This document shows positions 62,972 to 64,000 of a DNA stretch of 64,000 nt, in pieces. The position numbers were made by a program, and so were the translations under genes. Position 1 is the stretch's first letter, and each line of letters begins with the position of its first letter. The stretch is from an uncultured Paracoccaceae bacterium (GTDB lineage Bacteria; Pseudomonadota; Alphaproteobacteria; Rhodobacterales; Rhodobacteraceae): assembly GCA_947495295.1 (NCBI GenBank), contig CANLYJ010000009.1, forward strand, positions 19,958 through 83,957, written 5' to 3'. The notes beneath the pieces were generated by a model that was given only the letters and a program-made list of their open reading frames with translations, had not been told where the DNA came from and did no database searches.

Positions 62972-63799
62972 ATGACAAAGAACGTATTTATCGTAGCGGC
63001 TATCGCTGCATTCATCGCATCGACCGCATCAGCACAAAACCTGATCGGCCGTGACACCGTTGCTGGCGACCGCAACGAAGACCTCATCGAGGCCATCGAA
63101 GACGACGCAGAGCGTGAGCTTGACCGCTTCGGCAACGAAGGTCGTCCAGACGGCTTTACAGGCTCTGTCGCGCTGCGCGGTATTGTCCAGGACGGTAACA
63201 CCGACACCACGAACATCGGTATCGGTTCTGACATGAACTATGTGTTCGGCCCGAACGGTATCGAGCTGCAGTTGAACTATGCCTACAGCGACGATGACGA
63301 AACTGATGCGGAAGAAAGCCTGTTCTACGGTCTTGAGTATACACGTGACCTGAACCCACAGTTCTTCGGTTTTGCGAAACTGCAAGGCTCGGCTGACAGT
63401 GCGACGGATGCGCAGTATGAGACTGACACATTCCTGAGCTTTGGTGCGGGTTACCGTATCTACAACGATGCAGAGCGTCAGTGGTCTGTTCAGGCTGGCC
63501 CAGGCTACCGTTTTGCCGAACTCAACGACGTGACCGAAGGTGACGTCAGCGAAGGTGCATTCGGTGTGTCCTCTGACTACGCGCACAAGCTGACCGAGAC
63601 TGTCTTCGTCACCAATGACACAGACATCATCTGGTCAGAGTCCGACACGGTTGTGTTCAACGATCTGGCGCTGAACGTGGCGATGACAGAGACACTTGCC
63701 CTGCGGACAAGCGTGCTGACTGAATACCACACCGAGCCTGGCGACGCTGAAAGCACCGACAACACCTTTGGTGTCTCGCTGGTGTATTCCTTCAACTAA
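62972..63799 (+). CDS. DUF481 outer-membrane beta-barrel protein
   Basis: This 275-aa protein starts at ATG 62972 (AAAGGA upstream). A signal peptide (about 1-21, ending STASA) precedes a beta-barrel of alternating strands (GFTGSVALRGIVQDGNTDTT, ELQLNYAYSDDDETDAEE, ALRTSVLTEYHTEPGDAES) ending in the C-terminal Phe-Asn pattern YSFN. DUF481/YdiY proteins are induced by salt or acid stress in some bacteria. Codon use is strongly biased toward a few codons, suggesting high expression. Confidence 0.88.
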   Translation: MTKNVFIVAAIAAFIASTASAQNLIGRDTVAGDRNEDLIEAIEDDAERELDRFGNEGRPDGFTGSVALRGIVQDGNTDTTNIGIGSDMNYVFGPNGIELQLNYAYSDDDETDAEESLFYGLEYTRDLNPQFFGFAKLQGSADSATDAQYETDTFLSFGAGYRIYNDAERQWSVQAGPGYRFAELNDVTEGDVSEGAFGVSSDYAHKLTETVFVTNDTDIIWSESDTVVFNDLALNVAMTETLALRTSVLTEYHTEPGDAESTDNTFGVSLVYSFN

Positions 63800-63860
63800 G
63801 CTAGGGCTTGCATTCCCAAGCGGGCTGCGCCCTCGCATGCCCGATCTGACGTTGAAGACT

Positions 63861-63886
63861 GGGGCGGAGAAATCCGCCCCTTTTTT
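63861..63886 (+). terminator. Intrinsic terminator of the DUF481 gene
   Basis: GGGGCGGA and TCCGCCCC form an 8-bp stem with loop GAAA, followed by six T. It lies about 60 bp after the stop codon; the last 110 bases of the window show no supportable gene. Confidence 0.92.
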
Positions 63887-64000
63887 GGTTTGATCATTTC
63901 TAGATTTGAAGTGCCGGGCGATAGCCGATGGGGTGGATGGCTCCTGCTCCAACCGGCGTCGCGATGCGCCATAGTGCAGGTGTCGATGTCTGCTTATGAG

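Noticed and set aside
1..64000. CRISPR array, tRNA or rRNA genes
   Set aside because: I found no regularly spaced direct repeats, no convincing T-arm/acceptor pairing and no rRNA-like sequence.
63887..64000. Possible gene entering from the right edge on the minus strand
   Set aside because: Two frames stay open for about 30-45 codons, but with no domain pattern the evidence is too thin.

Overview
The window reads as chromosomal DNA of a marine Rhodobacterales (Roseobacter-group) alphaproteobacterium. This is an inference from gene content and order: TrcR/DUF1013, phosphatidylcholine synthase, xerC next to a DUF484 gene, lgt-midA-pgeF divergent from a ubiK gene, methylmalonyl-CoA epimerase next to DUF1467, a YbjN gene before proC and csaA, small Hint-domain proteins, and a fairly GC-rich sequence. 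I saw no rRNA, tRNA, CRISPR array or complete insertion sequence.

Layout. (1) 1-6653 is the most unusual part. A TIR/NB-ARC/TPR STAND protein runs off the left edge. It is followed by a divergent pair of modules: an ECF sigma factor overlapping a membrane-anchored VWA protein on the minus strand, and a trypco2-like protein with a trypsin-like protease (C-terminal Clp_N-like region) on the plus strand. I read this as a candidate NTP-dependent biological-conflict (defence) island. (2) 6650-50 kb is mostly housekeeping. It holds gabD, a kynurenine-formamidase-like hydrolase, an RNase T2, trcR, ileS-thioesterase-ogt, pcs, xerC, tal, priA, tdk, arsH, a FabH-like synthase, carB, aspS, the epimerase, lgt-midA-pgeF, proC-csaA-glyoxylate reductase and two Hint-domain proteins. 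Scattered among these are an orphan Imm11-like immunity protein, a TbpB-like lipoprotein, a 266-bp MITE and small genes of 24 and 53 codons. (3) 50-64 kb is an envelope, ion and stress cluster: Na+/Ca2+ exchanger, MFS, ZntB, PsiE, a RimB-like/RimK/AstE-like operon, YdeI, SPW, EF-hand, DUF1344, MgtE, LapA, small lipoproteins, a LysR regulator and a DUF481 outer-membrane protein. Its codon use and composition look somewhat different from the preceding region by eye.

Repeats. Three convergent gene pairs are separated by members of one palindrome family built on AAAAATCTGCG-N-CGCAGATTTTT, probably bidirectional terminators. A perfect 33-bp inverted-repeat MITE has inserted at a TA inside the stop codon of a flavin monooxygenase gene, changing TAA to TAG without altering the protein. 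A short decayed relative forms the end of an EI24/CysZ-like gene. A second dispersed family, carrying CGTCGGCAAAACGTCGG, occurs in two intergenic regions, and its 3' end matches a stretch inside priA.
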